Notes: generated by a model not told the origin, from the sequence alone. DNA of 64,000 nucleotides from Allolucifera butyrica (GCF_900476375.1 NZ_UPPP01000060.1:1-64000), one strand, 5' to 3'. Counted from the first letter of the stretch, positions 1 to 9,285 are shown. Numbers and translations are program-made.

Positions 1-746
1 GCGTACCGAATTAGGTAGGCTTCGCCTCTGCATTCCCGCTTTATCTTTACCGTAAACCACAAGTCCAGTACATAGTGTAGATATACATTCGCCAGCGTGG
101 GGGAGATGACTCCTCCCTGCGGCGTTCCTGTGTCTGTCTCGTATTCTACTCCTGCCTCTATGACCCCGGCTTTTAAGAAACGTTGTATCAGTCGCAATAG
201 ATTTGGGTCTTGGATTCGCTCTTGCAGAAATTTCATCATCCACTCATGGTCAACATTATCAAAGAATCCTTTGATGTCCGCATCCACTACATAGCTGACT
301 TTCTTGCTTTCCAGGATTTTGGCCACTTCCTTCAAGGCGTCATGACAGCTTCTCCCTGGCCTGAATCCATAGGAGCAGTCGAGGAATTCCGGTTCGTAGA
401 TGACTGTCAGGATTTCGTTCAGGATTTTCTGCACCAGCTTGTCCTCATAGGCGGGTATTCCTAGCGGTCGCTTCTTGCCATCAGCTTTGGGGATGTAGAC
501 TCTCTTTACGGGTTGCGGCTTGTACGCTTGCCGCTTCATTCTCGCTAGAAGGTCGGTAATATTTTCCTGTAGCTTTTCTCCATAGTCTTCTTTGGTTACA
601 TCGTCAGCGCCGTCTGCTTTGTCTGCTGACAGGGCATTATGAGCTGCTTTCAGGCTTTCCTCGTCAATGGCATGGATGAGGGTTTGCAGTTTGACTCTCG
701 GTCTTCGTTTGGCTAACTCGGCTATCCTTTTCAGTTTTGTTTCCAA
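1..746 (-). CDS. ltrA: Group II intron reverse transcriptase/maturase (partial, N-terminal part)
   Basis: This is the N-terminal ~248 residues of the intron-encoded RT, which reverse-transcribes the spliced intron RNA and assists splicing. The start is a TTG at 746-744 with GGAGG about 10 nt upstream, giving METKLKRIAELAK, typical of the family. Visible RT motifs in order are KKRPLGIP, YGFRPGRSCHDAL, DADIKGFFDNVDH (RT domain 3, with a catalytic Asp) and TGTPQGGVISPTLAN. The frame is open to base 1 and stops just before the expected YADD motif, so truncation is by the window, not by mutation. The X/maturase and any endonuclease domain are off-window. Confidence 0.93.
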   Translation of the reverse strand, partial: METKLKRIAELAKRRPRVKLQTLIHAIDEESLKAAHNALSADKADGADDVTKEDYGEKLQENITDLLARMKRQAYKPQPVKRVYIPKADGKKRPLGIPAYEDKLVQKILNEILTVIYEPEFLDCSYGFRPGRSCHDALKEVAKILESKKVSYVVDADIKGFFDNVDHEWMMKFLQERIQDPNLLRLIQRFLKAGVIEAGVEYETDTGTPQGGVISPTLANVYLHYVLDLWFTVKIKRECRGEAYLIRY

Positions 747-1230
747 TGGCTTCCTGCCTCCAGTGCAGCATTGTTTCCCTTGCCAAGGGCACTACTATCT
801 TACGTCCTTCCCTCCGCAGGCATTACCCTGCTTCATTGGTACTACTACGTAATCCGACTCCCTGCCACCTATTTGGCTTCCTCGTCTTCAACTTGTCGGC
901 CATACTCCTTCCGGAGAGCAACAGGGTCTCCCAAGTTCTCACGGAGTAACTGTGTGTAGCATGCCAAGACCTTCGATCCCGGGGCGCCAAACTTAACTTG
1001 CCTTTATCGCTAAGCCCAGTGTTGTCTTCTGCTCGTCCCATGCATCGACCATTCCCATTAGGAATTTCGGGATTCTACATCTTCAGCTTTCGCTTTCGGC
1101 CTACTACCTTTCCTACCTACGCTTAGACCTGGCGTTACCGCTTCAGTCCCAAGGCTGGATACCGGGTGGTTGGCTAGACCTTCCCAGACGGGATTCCCAC
1201 CCGCTATACTCCGTGCGCTTCTTGGCGCAC
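1..1230 (-). mobile_element. Group II intron, 5' portion (cut by window start)
   Basis: The element reads on the minus strand. Its 5' end is placed at 1230, where the minus strand begins GTGCGCC, matching the group II 5' consensus, and folds at once into a GTGCGC/GCGCAC hairpin. From 1230 to 746 there is about 480 nt of non-coding, RNA-domain-like sequence, followed by the intron-encoded reverse transcriptase. The 3' part (rest of the RT, domains V/VI, 3' splice site) lies beyond the window. A GGGGAC/GTCCCC hairpin at 1260-1277 sits about 30 nt before the boundary and may be the terminator of the upstream gene. The exact boundary is inferred. Confidence 0.85.
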
Positions 1231-1294
1231 GGGACGGTTCCTCGACTCAGTTTTACTTCGGGGACATGGAAGTCCCCACTTATCCATAAAACCG

Positions 1295-1858
1295 TCAAAC
1301 CCGAATTTCAAAGTTACTTTTGACCTTTGGTGCCGCACTCTGCTGCACTACATCGGCATCGGGTTCATCGTCTAAAATATTATTTTTGCCAAAATTATCA
1401 GTGGCGCGTGGTCGCTTTTGGCTATTCCGATATAGTCGGATCCCTAACATTACGGCGGCAACGGCCACCACAACAACCATGAACCAGAGATATCCCGAAT
1501 AAGGCACTTTATTATCCGGAACTTGATGATTAACTGGGACAGCTGTTGTAGTTGATGTCCTCTCTTGCGTATTTGGAGACACTACAGGTGGCGTTTGGGT
1601 ATTCGCCGGCATCTGATTTTGGGTTCTGGCAGTAGGAGACTGTTTATTACCGTAGGGAGGCTGTGTTGCCGTCCCTTGAAATGCTTTTGTTACCCCCTCA
1701 ATTTCTTTGCCAACGGCTGATTTTTCGGGACTAACAGTATTTCCCGGTGTCGAAGCAGCATGGGCAGCCGAATTAGCCGATGTGTTCATAGTCACCGGCG
1801 CAACAGTAGGAGCTGTTGGAGGTATTGGGTTAGTAGGAGGAGTAGGGGCTGTTACCAA
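1295..1858 (-). CDS. Proline/threonine-rich single-pass membrane protein, unknown function
   Basis: 187 aa, not recognised. Residues 1-118 are low-complexity and rich in Pro, Thr, Ala, Ser and Asn. Residues ~121-142 form one hydrophobic segment, followed by a basic stretch (YRNSQKRPR) and a short acidic tail, so the tail is probably cytosolic and the Pro-rich part outside. The start is a TTG at 1858 with AAAGGAG 8 nt upstream; no signal peptide precedes the Pro-rich region. The overall shape resembles FliO-like or sporulation membrane proteins, but no motif supports either. The group II intron begins 65 nt past its stop codon. It is monocistronic as far as can be seen. Confidence 0.6.
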   Translation of the reverse strand: MVTAPTPPTNPIPPTAPTVAPVTMNTSANSAAHAASTPGNTVSPEKSAVGKEIEGVTKAFQGTATQPPYGNKQSPTARTQNQMPANTQTPPVVSPNTQERTSTTTAVPVNHQVPDNKVPYSGYLWFMVVVVAVAAVMLGIRLYRNSQKRPRATDNFGKNNILDDEPDADVVQQSAAPKVKSNFEIRV

Positions 1859-1944
1859 TTAAGACGCTCCTTTACTTTAGTTTTCCGGTTCATTGTCCCA
1901 CGGGGTTCTTGACATCCCATGCTTTCAGAAGGAACACGTACGGT

Positions 1945-2052
1945 CTCTATTAATCGCACTTTCCGTTCATCTCAAAATGTCTATAATAATCTTTATTTCC
2001 CATAAAAAATAAAAACTCCTGCCGAATTCTACATAATGATGGCCGAGTTTAT
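1945..2052 (+). repeat. Intergenic repeat, copy A (27-nt internal deletion)
   Basis: One of three copies of an intergenic element (others at 7044-7173 and 11333-11470, same orientation). Shared blocks are AATCGCACTTTC, CGTTYATCTYAAAA, GTCTAYAA, CTTTATTTCCCATAAAAAA and CTCCTGCC, ending in a hairpin. Compared with copy B it lacks 27 nt between two CTTTC words, as expected for slippage between short direct repeats. The terminal stem here is AACTC.GCC paired with GGC.GAGTT. Confidence 0.75.
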
Positions 2053-2085
2053 TGACGATAGAAAATCAAGCACCGAACTCAGCCA

Positions 2086-3072
2086 TCACTTCTTAGTGAA
2101 ATCTGCCGGAAATGAAATTCCCGTCTGGTTTCGTACTTCATCCATAATGCTAAGCTGCATGAGAGAATATTGATTATGTTCCTGCGCATTTGACTTAGTC
2201 TGAATCAATCGAATAAATTCCTCTGCCTCATAGTACATATTGTTGTCATGCTTAGAGATTAAAATATCTTCTTTTTGTCCGTCATTATAAATAATAGTAA
2301 TTTCTCTTGTGTCCGATATTTCTTTGATAATCATGCAGCCGTTTTCCCCTTGAATTTGACTTGGCAATCTGGAATTCGTAATTTTGGAATAAATTAACTC
2401 TCCTAGCATGTCCTCATAATTAACCATAATCGTTCCTGCACCGTCTATTCCATTCTCCAGAATAACGGCACTACTCCAAATCTTTTTAGGCATCCCAAAG
2501 AGCTTAAGTAACGGATGAATACAGTATACTCCAATATCCATCAACGCCCCATTTGAAAAAACCGGATTAAATGCATTTTCAATAATGCCTTGCTTAAAAT
2601 TATCGTATCGGGAAGAGTATTGGCAATATTGAAAGGTAACCCTGCGAATCGTTCCAAGCTTACTCATATTTGCTGCTATTGTTTTAAATCCCGGATCAAA
2701 TACAGAACGCATTGCTTCTAAAAGAATAACACCATTATCTTTAGCGGCTTTCAACATTGCTTCCAGTTCTTTTTTATTTGAAGCAATGGTCTTTTCACAT
2801 AGTACATGCTTTTTACCCCTTAGCATTTTAATTGATTGCTCCGCATGTAAACTATTGGGACTGGCCACATAAACAGCATCCACTTCTTTACTTGCTGCTA
2901 ATTCTTCAAGATCATCATATACCAATACAGCCTTATGTTTACTGGCAAATTGTACTGCCCTTTCTTTTGTTCTGGAATATACTGCTATAAGTTCAAACCC
3001 TTTACATAACTTAGCTGCTTCTATAAATTTATCTGTTATTTTATTGGTTCCTATCACTGCAAACCTTAGCAT
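2086..3072 (-). CDS. Gfo/Idh/MocA family NAD(P)-dependent oxidoreductase
   Basis: 328 aa, usual length for the family. The N-terminus (MLRFAVIGTNKITDKF) begins a Rossmann fold, although the usual GxGxxG is reduced to GTNKIT. Residues ~90-97 carry the EKTIASN version of the family EKP motif, and the C-terminal half has the typical alpha/beta substrate-binding domain. Members oxidise or reduce sugars, inositols or dihydrodiols with NAD(P). The substrate cannot be told from the sequence: no sugar transporter or kinase is adjacent. The gene is a single unit after rsgA on the same strand, 121 nt downstream and beyond a terminator-like hairpin. Confidence 0.85.
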   Translation of the reverse strand: MLRFAVIGTNKITDKFIEAAKLCKGFELIAVYSRTKERAVQFASKHKAVLVYDDLEELAASKEVDAVYVASPNSLHAEQSIKMLRGKKHVLCEKTIASNKKELEAMLKAAKDNGVILLEAMRSVFDPGFKTIAANMSKLGTIRRVTFQYCQYSSRYDNFKQGIIENAFNPVFSNGALMDIGVYCIHPLLKLFGMPKKIWSSAVILENGIDGAGTIMVNYEDMLGELIYSKITNSRLPSQIQGENGCMIIKEISDTREITIIYNDGQKEDILISKHDNNMYYEAEEFIRLIQTKSNAQEHNQYSLMQLSIMDEVRNQTGISFPADFTKK

Positions 3073-3116
3073 AACAGTATCCCCGCTTTCCGTAATTATC
3101 TTTAGAGCAAATTATA

Positions 3117-3150
3117 AAATAATCCGGCGACCGCAGTTACCGGATTATTT
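3117..3150 (-). terminator. Intrinsic terminator downstream of rsgA
   Basis: Perfect 11-bp inverted repeat (AAATAATCCGG at 3117-3127, CCGGATTATTT at 3140-3150). On the minus strand a T-rich tract follows, so it should end rsgA transcription before the Gfo/Idh gene. Confidence 0.75.
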
Positions 3151-3193
3151 CTTCTCTAAGTGTCATCGGATTTTATTTCCGGCGGACAAAACC

Positions 3194-4273
3194 TCACCGT
3201 CTTTTGCTTTTCGCTTTGATAAACTCTCGCGCATTTTTCATTCCGCCCATTTTCGCAAACATAGCGGTAATCTTTTCATTCTCAATCTGCTTTGAATTTA
3301 AGCCCGCATACTTAGTTTCCTTTTTCAGCTTTAAATAATTAGCAAACCGGTCTGCAGACAGCAAGCCGTCGTTTATGGCTTTTTGTACTGCACAGTTTGG
3401 CTCACCAGCATGAGTGCAATCGTGAAATTTGCACTTTGTTGATAGTTCCTCAATATCGGCAAAGGCTTTGGTAAGGTCTGCGCTTTCGATCCCGAGTTCC
3501 CTCATTCCCGGTGTATCAATAACAACGCCGTCACTCGGAATAACAATTAGCTCTCGCCTGGTCGTAGTATGCCTGCCTTTATCATCGTTCCCTATATCTT
3601 GAGTTTGAAGAGCATTTTGGCCGATGAGTTTATTTATCAAGGTCGACTTACCAACACCAGATGATCCGATAAATGCGATGGTTTTGCCACTGCCAAGGTA
3701 GCTTTGGACAGATATGCATCCATCCGCAGTCAAACTCGAAGTAACAAGCACATCAACCCCACAGGCAACCGCATCAAGTTCTAACAGCTTTTGGGGAAGA
3801 TTATCGCATAAGTCAGCTTTAGTAAGAACGATAACTGGGACTGCCCCACTATCCCAGGCAATTCCAAGATACCGTTCTACTCTGCGAAGATTATAATCAT
3901 TATTAAGCGACATACAGATAAACACCGTGTCAATGTTTGAAGCTACAACCTGTTCATCATTCGATGTTCCCGCCGCCTTTCTAACAAAGGCGCTTTTCCT
4001 CGTCAGAACATGATGAATGATTGCATTCCCACCGGTATCCTCATTTCGGTCAAGCATAACAAAGTCGCCTACTGCCGGATAATCCGATAAAGTTTTTGCA
4101 TCGAAACGAAACTTTCCGGAAATTTCCGCTGTTAACTCGCCATTCTCTGTTACTGCCTTGTATAGGTCTTTGTATTGGGAAATGACACGCCCGATATAAA
4201 AACCCGAATATAAAGTAGACTCCGTAATAAACCTTTGGCTGAGTCCTATATTTTCCATATCTATTTTACTCAA
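3194..4273 (-). CDS. rsgA: Ribosome small subunit biogenesis GTPase RsgA
   Basis: RsgA is a GTPase that checks late 30S subunit maturation. The protein shows an N-terminal OB-like region, then the circularly permuted GTPase order: G4 (TKADL), G1 P-loop (GSSGVGKST), then G3 (DTPG). A zinc knuckle follows (CKFHDCTHAGEPNC). The length of about 359 aa is slightly over the family norm. I chose the TTG at 4273 because GGAGG lies 8 nt before it; the longer reading from a TTG at 4288 would put this Shine-Dalgarno inside the gene. A hairpin at 4282-4315 pairs with the ribosome binding site (separate entry). Confidence 0.93.
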   Translation of the reverse strand: MSKIDMENIGLSQRFITESTLYSGFYIGRVISQYKDLYKAVTENGELTAEISGKFRFDAKTLSDYPAVGDFVMLDRNEDTGGNAIIHHVLTRKSAFVRKAAGTSNDEQVVASNIDTVFICMSLNNDYNLRRVERYLGIAWDSGAVPVIVLTKADLCDNLPQKLLELDAVACGVDVLVTSSLTADGCISVQSYLGSGKTIAFIGSSGVGKSTLINKLIGQNALQTQDIGNDDKGRHTTTRRELIVIPSDGVVIDTPGMRELGIESADLTKAFADIEELSTKCKFHDCTHAGEPNCAVQKAINDGLLSADRFANYLKLKKETKYAGLNSKQIENEKITAMFAKMGGMKNAREFIKAKSKRR

Positions 4274-4281
4274 TTTTATAT

Positions 4282-4315
4282 CCTCCAAAAGTTTTTAAAG
4301 GTAACTTTTGGGAGG
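4282..4315 (-). promoter_or_regulatory. Hairpin masking the rsgA ribosome binding site
   Basis: On the minus-strand transcript CCTCCCAAAAGTT pairs with AACTTTTGGAGG (12 bp, one bulge, 9-nt loop). The 3' arm is the rsgA Shine-Dalgarno, so the fold would hide it. The pairing is seen directly; a regulatory role (RNA thermometer or leader switch) is inferred. Confidence 0.5.
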
Positions 4316-4521
4316 TATATACATTAATTTATTTTGTATGCACCTCCCGCTTTCTTACAATCTCCACTGTACTATTATTAAACATAAAACAACAACTCCT
4401 TCCAAAACCAGATTCTATATTACAGTTTGATGATATCACAAACGTATTGAATCTTAAAGCACTAAGGGATGCGGGGAGAGGTCTCCTTGTCCCGCTGGGT
4501 TGTCAAGAGAACGGGGAACGT

Positions 4522-5085
4522 TTATGTATTTAGAGACTTTTTATAATTCAAACCATCTTGATAAATGGTGCCTATCTTTTGACCTAATTCAAAGTAATAA
4601 GGATACATCATCATAACTGGGTTGACTTTTTCAGGATCAATTTGGCCATCTTTTAGACAATCTTCACTTACATATACTGCAACGATCTCCCCGAAAAACA
4701 TTTCAAAACCAGACATCGGCATGCTTTGAATGACTTTGCAGAGTATGTTTATTGGGCACTCGCTTATCATCGGTGCCTTCCCCTGTTCGTCATAAAATGG
4801 GGTAAACAAACCTGACTTATCGACGGTTTTTCCTGACACTACTCCACAGAAATCGGTCTTTTGCACCAAATCCGCAGACGGGATATTAACGCTAAAATAC
4901 CCGTTCTCCTTGACTCCTCCGGTTGAATGATGGGTGTCTTTGAGCGAGATATAAAGCACCGGTTCCATACTTACTACCCCACACGCGCCAACGGTAGTAT
5001 AATCGGGCCTGCCGTTGACATCCGCTCCTACAAGTATAGTTGGAAAAGGACCGGATGGCCTGTTTTGCATTTTGATCTTTTTCAT
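4522..5085 (-). CDS. Flavin reductase family protein (FMN-binding split barrel)
   Basis: 187 aa. The sequence has the flavin-reductase-like split-barrel pattern: an early PTILVGADVNGRPDYTT strand pair, then VLYISLKDTHHSTGGVKENGYFSVNIPS, which matches the FMN phosphate-binding region, and a late FFGEIVAVYV strand. Homologues in anaerobes are flavoredoxin-like FMN proteins that pass electrons from NAD(P)H or ferredoxin to an acceptor. The start ATG at 5085 follows GGAGGGAT. The gene stands alone; no partner monooxygenase is adjacent, so the electron acceptor is unknown. Confidence 0.85.
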   Translation of the reverse strand: MKKIKMQNRPSGPFPTILVGADVNGRPDYTTVGACGVVSMEPVLYISLKDTHHSTGGVKENGYFSVNIPSADLVQKTDFCGVVSGKTVDKSGLFTPFYDEQGKAPMISECPINILCKVIQSMPMSGFEMFFGEIVAVYVSEDCLKDGQIDPEKVNPVMMMYPYYFELGQKIGTIYQDGLNYKKSLNT

Positions 5086-5223
5086 ATAATCCCTCCTGTT
5101 GTAGCGGACTATATTATATTTCTTAGATAACCGTTGCGCAAGCTAGCTTTTCAATTTCGACACTCTATATTCCGCCCAAGCGGCTTTAAATATTTCTCCT
5201 GATAATAAGAAGGCCTAACATCT

Positions 5224-6114
5224 TCAATTAGCTTTAATTTGAGTCGAATTCTTTTCTATAGATAATTTTCTATCCTTAAGCATTTCCCCAATATAGTTTG
5301 AACCCAAAATCAAAATCCCGCCAATAATCTGAGCGAATGTTAATGTTTCTCCAATAAAGATCACACTGAATAAAATACCGAATAAAGGCTCTAAGAAACT
5401 ATAGGACACTATTTCAACAGATTTCATATGTTCATAGAGGGAAAAGAATATGGTATAAGCCACACCTGTATGTAATATACCCAATAGAATGGCATATATA
5501 ACTGCCATGGCATCCAAGTTTACCACCGTAAATATATTTCCATCAATCAATACAAATGGCAGCAATACAATCATCGCTGTGAGTATTTGCACAAAGGTGG
5601 CCGTTTGATTATCCACCCTGACTTTTATGCTGCGGTTAATAAGCACAATGGTTGCATAAAGCATCCCTGAAATAGCACTCAGTACCAGCCCCATGTATCC
5701 GTAACCTTCTGATAAATTATGGCCAACAATCAGAAAGAGACCAAGAAATGAGATGAAAATCACTGCAATTTGAATCTTTGAGATAGTCTCTTTCAATACC
5801 AGTGGTGCAAATATCATGACATATACCGGGCACATATTGTAGATAATAACAGCAGATGAGATACTCGTATGCTTGAACCCATAGAACAAAGTTAACCAGC
5901 CAAAACCCAGTAATACCCCTGAAATAAGATAGGGCATTAAAAGCTGCCATTTCACCTTATCTGCTTTTTTCATTTTCATTACAATAAAAAGAACCGGCAG
6001 TGCAATGAATGCCCTCAGAAAAGCCAGGCTTAAAGCGGACAATGGGATGGATCTTGTAAATACGCCCAAGCTCCCCCATATAATCATAACAAGCACTAAT
6101 TTAATTCTATTCAT
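5224..6114 (-). CDS. EamA/DMT-family transporter
   Basis: 296 aa with about ten hydrophobic segments in two EamA repeats (roughly residues 5-135 and 145-280). The N-terminus KLVLVMIIWGSLGVFTRSI and the WLTLFYGFKHTSISSAVII stretch are typical of drug/metabolite exporters. The family exports amino acids, metabolites or drugs from the cytoplasm. The gene lies 70 nt downstream of the AraC-type gene on the same strand, so that regulator may control it; the substrate is unknown. Confidence 0.88.
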   Translation of the reverse strand: MNRIKLVLVMIIWGSLGVFTRSIPLSALSLAFLRAFIALPVLFIVMKMKKADKVKWQLLMPYLISGVLLGFGWLTLFYGFKHTSISSAVIIYNMCPVYVMIFAPLVLKETISKIQIAVIFISFLGLFLIVGHNLSEGYGYMGLVLSAISGMLYATIVLINRSIKVRVDNQTATFVQILTAMIVLLPFVLIDGNIFTVVNLDAMAVIYAILLGILHTGVAYTIFFSLYEHMKSVEIVSYSFLEPLFGILFSVIFIGETLTFAQIIGGILILGSNYIGEMLKDRKLSIEKNSTQIKAN

Positions 6115-6184
6115 AGAAAACTCCTTATCTTTGCTAAGTCCAGATTAGCTGAATAATAAGGAGTTGTATTGTATAAAATTGACA

Positions 6185-6997
6185 CTACCTCTTTAATTGC
6201 TCTATATATGTCCCTGGCGTAATACCATACATTTTTTTAAATTCCCGAATTAAATGGGCTTGATCATAAAATCTCAATTCCTCACAAATATCAAATACGT
6301 CTGCGCCTTTACTTAATAGCCTTTTTGCTTCAGCAACCCGATATTGTAAATGGTATGCAGCAGGTGTGGTTATATATAGCTTCTTAAAATTCCTGATTAT
6401 CGAAAATTTATTTAACCCGGATATTTGCTGAAGCTTATCTAATGTTATATCATCCTTCGCGTGATTTACTATATAATCATGGATCGTTTGGACGCTATCA
6501 CTTGTATTTGCAGCAGCAGTTTCTATAGTGCCTTTTTCTCCAAACTCCAGCAATAACTCAATCAGTATATTTTCCAATGTGTCTGGAATCTTTTCTATTA
6601 GCAATTGTTCAATGAAGCCAATTAATTGCCGGGCTTGATTGCCTGTTAATTTTTTTGCTTGACTAAAACTTACTACATCGCTGTAGTAACCGGGATCAAT
6701 AAATAACATAACATATACCCAGTGATTGATATCATTCGGCGCACATCTGTGAGTCATTAATGGTGGTATAATGACACCATCACCTGATTCATAATGGATC
6801 GTTCTGTCGTTCATTGTTAAGCCAGTGGATCCTTCTACGATATACCCTAATGAAAGTTCCTTATGGACATGAGGCTTATAAGCATGGGGGTTGTTTCTAC
6901 ATCGCTTGATTTCCACGCCTTCAATAATGCTTCTGCTAAATTCCATATATCTGTCTTGTTCAATACAGCTCATGTAATCTTTGCCTGATATATTCAA
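6185..6997 (-). CDS. AraC-family transcriptional regulator
   Basis: 270 aa. The N-terminal ~150 residues form a cupin-like sensor (YKPHVHKELSLGYIVEGSTGL). The C-terminal ~100 residues hold two helix-turn-helix motifs of the AraC class, including the second-motif signature FYDQAHLIREFKKMYGITPGTY. Members with this layout bind a small effector and activate nearby transporter or metabolic genes. The DMT exporter gene follows 70 nt downstream on the same strand and is the obvious candidate target. ATG at 6997 is preceded by AAAGGAAAG. Confidence 0.9.
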   Translation of the reverse strand: MNISGKDYMSCIEQDRYMEFSRSIIEGVEIKRCRNNPHAYKPHVHKELSLGYIVEGSTGLTMNDRTIHYESGDGVIIPPLMTHRCAPNDINHWVYVMLFIDPGYYSDVVSFSQAKKLTGNQARQLIGFIEQLLIEKIPDTLENILIELLLEFGEKGTIETAAANTSDSVQTIHDYIVNHAKDDITLDKLQQISGLNKFSIIRNFKKLYITTPAAYHLQYRVAEAKRLLSKGADVFDICEELRFYDQAHLIREFKKMYGITPGTYIEQLKR

Positions 6998-7043
6998 GAT
7001 TCAAACACTTTCCTTTCATTTAGGAAGCACAGGTAAGAAGCAG

Positions 7044-7173
7044 TATGAATCGCACTTTCTATTTTCCGAAGAACTCTGACCCTTTCCGTTTATCTTAAAA
7101 CGTCTACAACAACCTTTATTTCCCATAAAAAACAAAACTCCTGCCAAATGCTACATATCTTGGCAGAAGTTTA
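7044..7173 (+). repeat. Intergenic repeat, copy B (full length)
   Basis: Full-length copy of the element also seen at 1945 and 11333. It ends in a strong hairpin whose arms CTGCCAA and TTGGCAG enclose a 12-nt loop, flanked by AAACT and AAGTTT that extend the stem. It lies between the AraC start and the 3' end of the PNPOx-fold gene. Confidence 0.8.
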
Positions 7174-7236
7174 TTATTCATTCTTAAAGACGCAGTGACG
7201 GTTCACCGGCCTTGAAACGTAATGACTACCCTGATG

Positions 7237-7614
7237 TTACAGCATTTGTTTTGCAGACGTTACTGTTACTTCCAGAACTGCACGAATCCATGGGAACTTT
7301 TTCTTCATGTGGTCAAACTCTTCACCCGCTTTAATAAAGCGCGTGGTCCCTTTTACTATAAAGCCTGTTCCAGTCCCTTTATACCCCTCGACTTCTCTGT
7401 TAGCTATAGATAGAATTGCCTCATTGTTGGCTGAAAGGTTTTTTTCCGTCTTGACAAAGCCAGCAGCTGGAATAAGCAGTTTGTCATCCGCAGTTACTTC
7501 AATATAGCTATTCCAGGTATTAACTAAATGAGGACCCTCGACACCGTTAGTAACAATGGATACGCACCCGTCTACAGGATGAGATAGAATGGCAAGCAAT
7601 TTTTCGTTCAGCAC
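7237..7614 (-). CDS. Pyridoxamine 5'-phosphate oxidase-fold (FMN-binding) protein
   Basis: 125 aa, a short split-barrel flavin protein of the PNPOx-like superfamily (SIVTNGVEGPHLVNTWNSYIEVTADDKLLIPAAGFVKTEKN in broken form; the Thr-x-Asn and GGF-type strands are visible). Short members are rarely true PdxH; they bind FMN, haem or F420 and their substrates vary. The gene is divergent from the MocR/PdxR-type regulator at 7812, with a ~190-bp shared promoter region, an arrangement common for a MocR target. I therefore infer co-regulation, not a proven role in vitamin B6 metabolism. Confidence 0.8.
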   Translation of the reverse strand: MLNEKLLAILSHPVDGCVSIVTNGVEGPHLVNTWNSYIEVTADDKLLIPAAGFVKTEKNLSANNEAILSIANREVEGYKGTGTGFIVKGTTRFIKAGEEFDHMKKKFPWIRAVLEVTVTSAKQML

Positions 7615-7811
7615 AATAATACTTCCTTTCGTAAAAGTTAAATTTTAATACTGGATATGGCTATTATATATTCAATCTGCCCCTAGCAACAGAGACAGTT
7701 ACTTAAAATTAAAGGGGGTCAGTTTTGGTGATAACCTTGACAGTATTTATTTTGCCTCGATATAATGACGACAGTTCAACTCTGAAATAATAAGAAGCGC
7801 TGGTGTATATA

Positions 7812-9206
7812 ATGCTTATATTAAACAACAATGACCGTCGGCCATTGCATGTTAGACTCTATGATCAGATTAAAAATCAAATCTTATCCGGTAAGCTGCC
7901 TCCACATAGCAAACTTCCATCCATTAGACAATTATCCTCAGAGTTATCAATAAGCCGTAATACCGTGGAGTATACTTATGAGCAATTAAATACAGAAGGT
8001 TTTATTTATAGCAAGCCGCAAAGTGGATATTATATTTCATCACTAAACCAAGAATTCATCCCTTGTCCTTCTCAAGATCCGTTAACCAGCAAACAGCCTT
8101 TTGAAGATGAAAAACCATGTTCATTTGATTTTCACCCGGCAGCTCTCGCACCAGACAGCTTTCCCAGTAAAGTTTGGCGTAAACTATTGAACGAATGCTT
8201 ACAAAAAAATACGGAACAACTTACTTTATACAGCAACCCTCAAGGAGAGATTGAACTACGCTGTATGATTCAGCAATATTTGGAACGCTTTCGGGGTGTT
8301 TCTTGTAATCCTGAGCAAATTGTCGTATGCTGCGGTCTCCAGGATAACTTATCCGTTATAGCTCAAATATTGCGAGGCACCCATTCCGTACTAGCCATCG
8401 AAGACCCTGGTCACTGGATTCCAAGATCCGTTTTTCTAAGCTATTCATTTTTCATTAATCCCATTCCGGTAACCTCAGACGGCATTAGCTTAAACAGTTT
8501 AACGAAAACCAATAGTATGGCTGTATATGTTACACCCTCCCATCAATTTCCACTAGGAAATGTCATGCCTGTAGAGAATAGGCTAAAGTTGATTCACTGG
8601 GCACAAACCGTTGAGGGAGTCATTATTGAAGACGATTATGATAGTGAACTTAGATATCATGGAAAACCAATTCCTGCTTTACAAGGTTTGCATCCCGGCG
8701 GAAATATAATATACATAGGCACTTTTTCCAAAGTTCTGTCTCCTGCTCTGCGAATAAGTTATATGGTTTTGCCTTATCGCTTTCTTAGTATATATCACAA
8801 TCTTTTCCGTAATTACGCATCTACCGTTTCATTATTAGAACAAAAAGTTCTGTATGAATTTATGAAGCAGGGATATTGGGAGAAACATCTTCGTAAGATG
8901 CGAACAATGTATAAAAAGAAACACGATGCTCTCATTCGATCTATTGAAAGTCATTTTGGTGACCGGGCGAAGATTCTAGGTCAAGGGGCAGGACTCCATG
9001 TTGTTTTAGAGTTAACCAATAGCCGTTTTAACGAGAACGATCTCATTACTCGCGCCAGGGAGAAAGACGTCCGGGTATTGCCTATATCTGATACATATCA
9101 ATCCAATAATCAGTATCCCCCACGGGTACTTCTGGGTTTTGGCAGCATGAGTCCAGATGAATTGGATAAGGGTATTGAGCTATTATCGCAAGCCTGGGAA
9201 ATCTAA
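7812..9206 (+). CDS. MocR/PdxR-type regulator (GntR HTH fused to aminotransferase fold)
   Basis: 464 aa. The N-terminal winged helix spans residues ~5-75 (LPSIRQLSSELSISRNTVEYTYEQL). The rest is a fold-type I aminotransferase domain with the PLP-binding Lys in GTFSKVLSPALR and the EDDYDSELR segment. MocR proteins sense PLP or an aminated ligand and act on divergent genes. The start at ATG 7812 is preceded by a weak GGTG; a GTG at 7803 is a possible alternative. The divergent PNPOx-fold gene is the likely target. Confidence 0.9.
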   Translation: MLILNNNDRRPLHVRLYDQIKNQILSGKLPPHSKLPSIRQLSSELSISRNTVEYTYEQLNTEGFIYSKPQSGYYISSLNQEFIPCPSQDPLTSKQPFEDEKPCSFDFHPAALAPDSFPSKVWRKLLNECLQKNTEQLTLYSNPQGEIELRCMIQQYLERFRGVSCNPEQIVVCCGLQDNLSVIAQILRGTHSVLAIEDPGHWIPRSVFLSYSFFINPIPVTSDGISLNSLTKTNSMAVYVTPSHQFPLGNVMPVENRLKLIHWAQTVEGVIIEDDYDSELRYHGKPIPALQGLHPGGNIIYIGTFSKVLSPALRISYMVLPYRFLSIYHNLFRNYASTVSLLEQKVLYEFMKQGYWEKHLRKMRTMYKKKHDALIRSIESHFGDRAKILGQGAGLHVVLELTNSRFNENDLITRAREKDVRVLPISDTYQSNNQYPPRVLLGFGSMSPDELDKGIELLSQAWEI

Positions 9207-9285
9207 GAGACTATCCCAAAAACAAACCTCCAAAGGGGAAGCAAGAAGCAGTAAGGTTGGTGGATTATTCACAACTGTTCTAAAA

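Noticed and set aside
7803..7811. GTG start for the MocR gene
   Set aside because: Adds three residues without a better SD; ATG 7812 gives the usual N-terminus.
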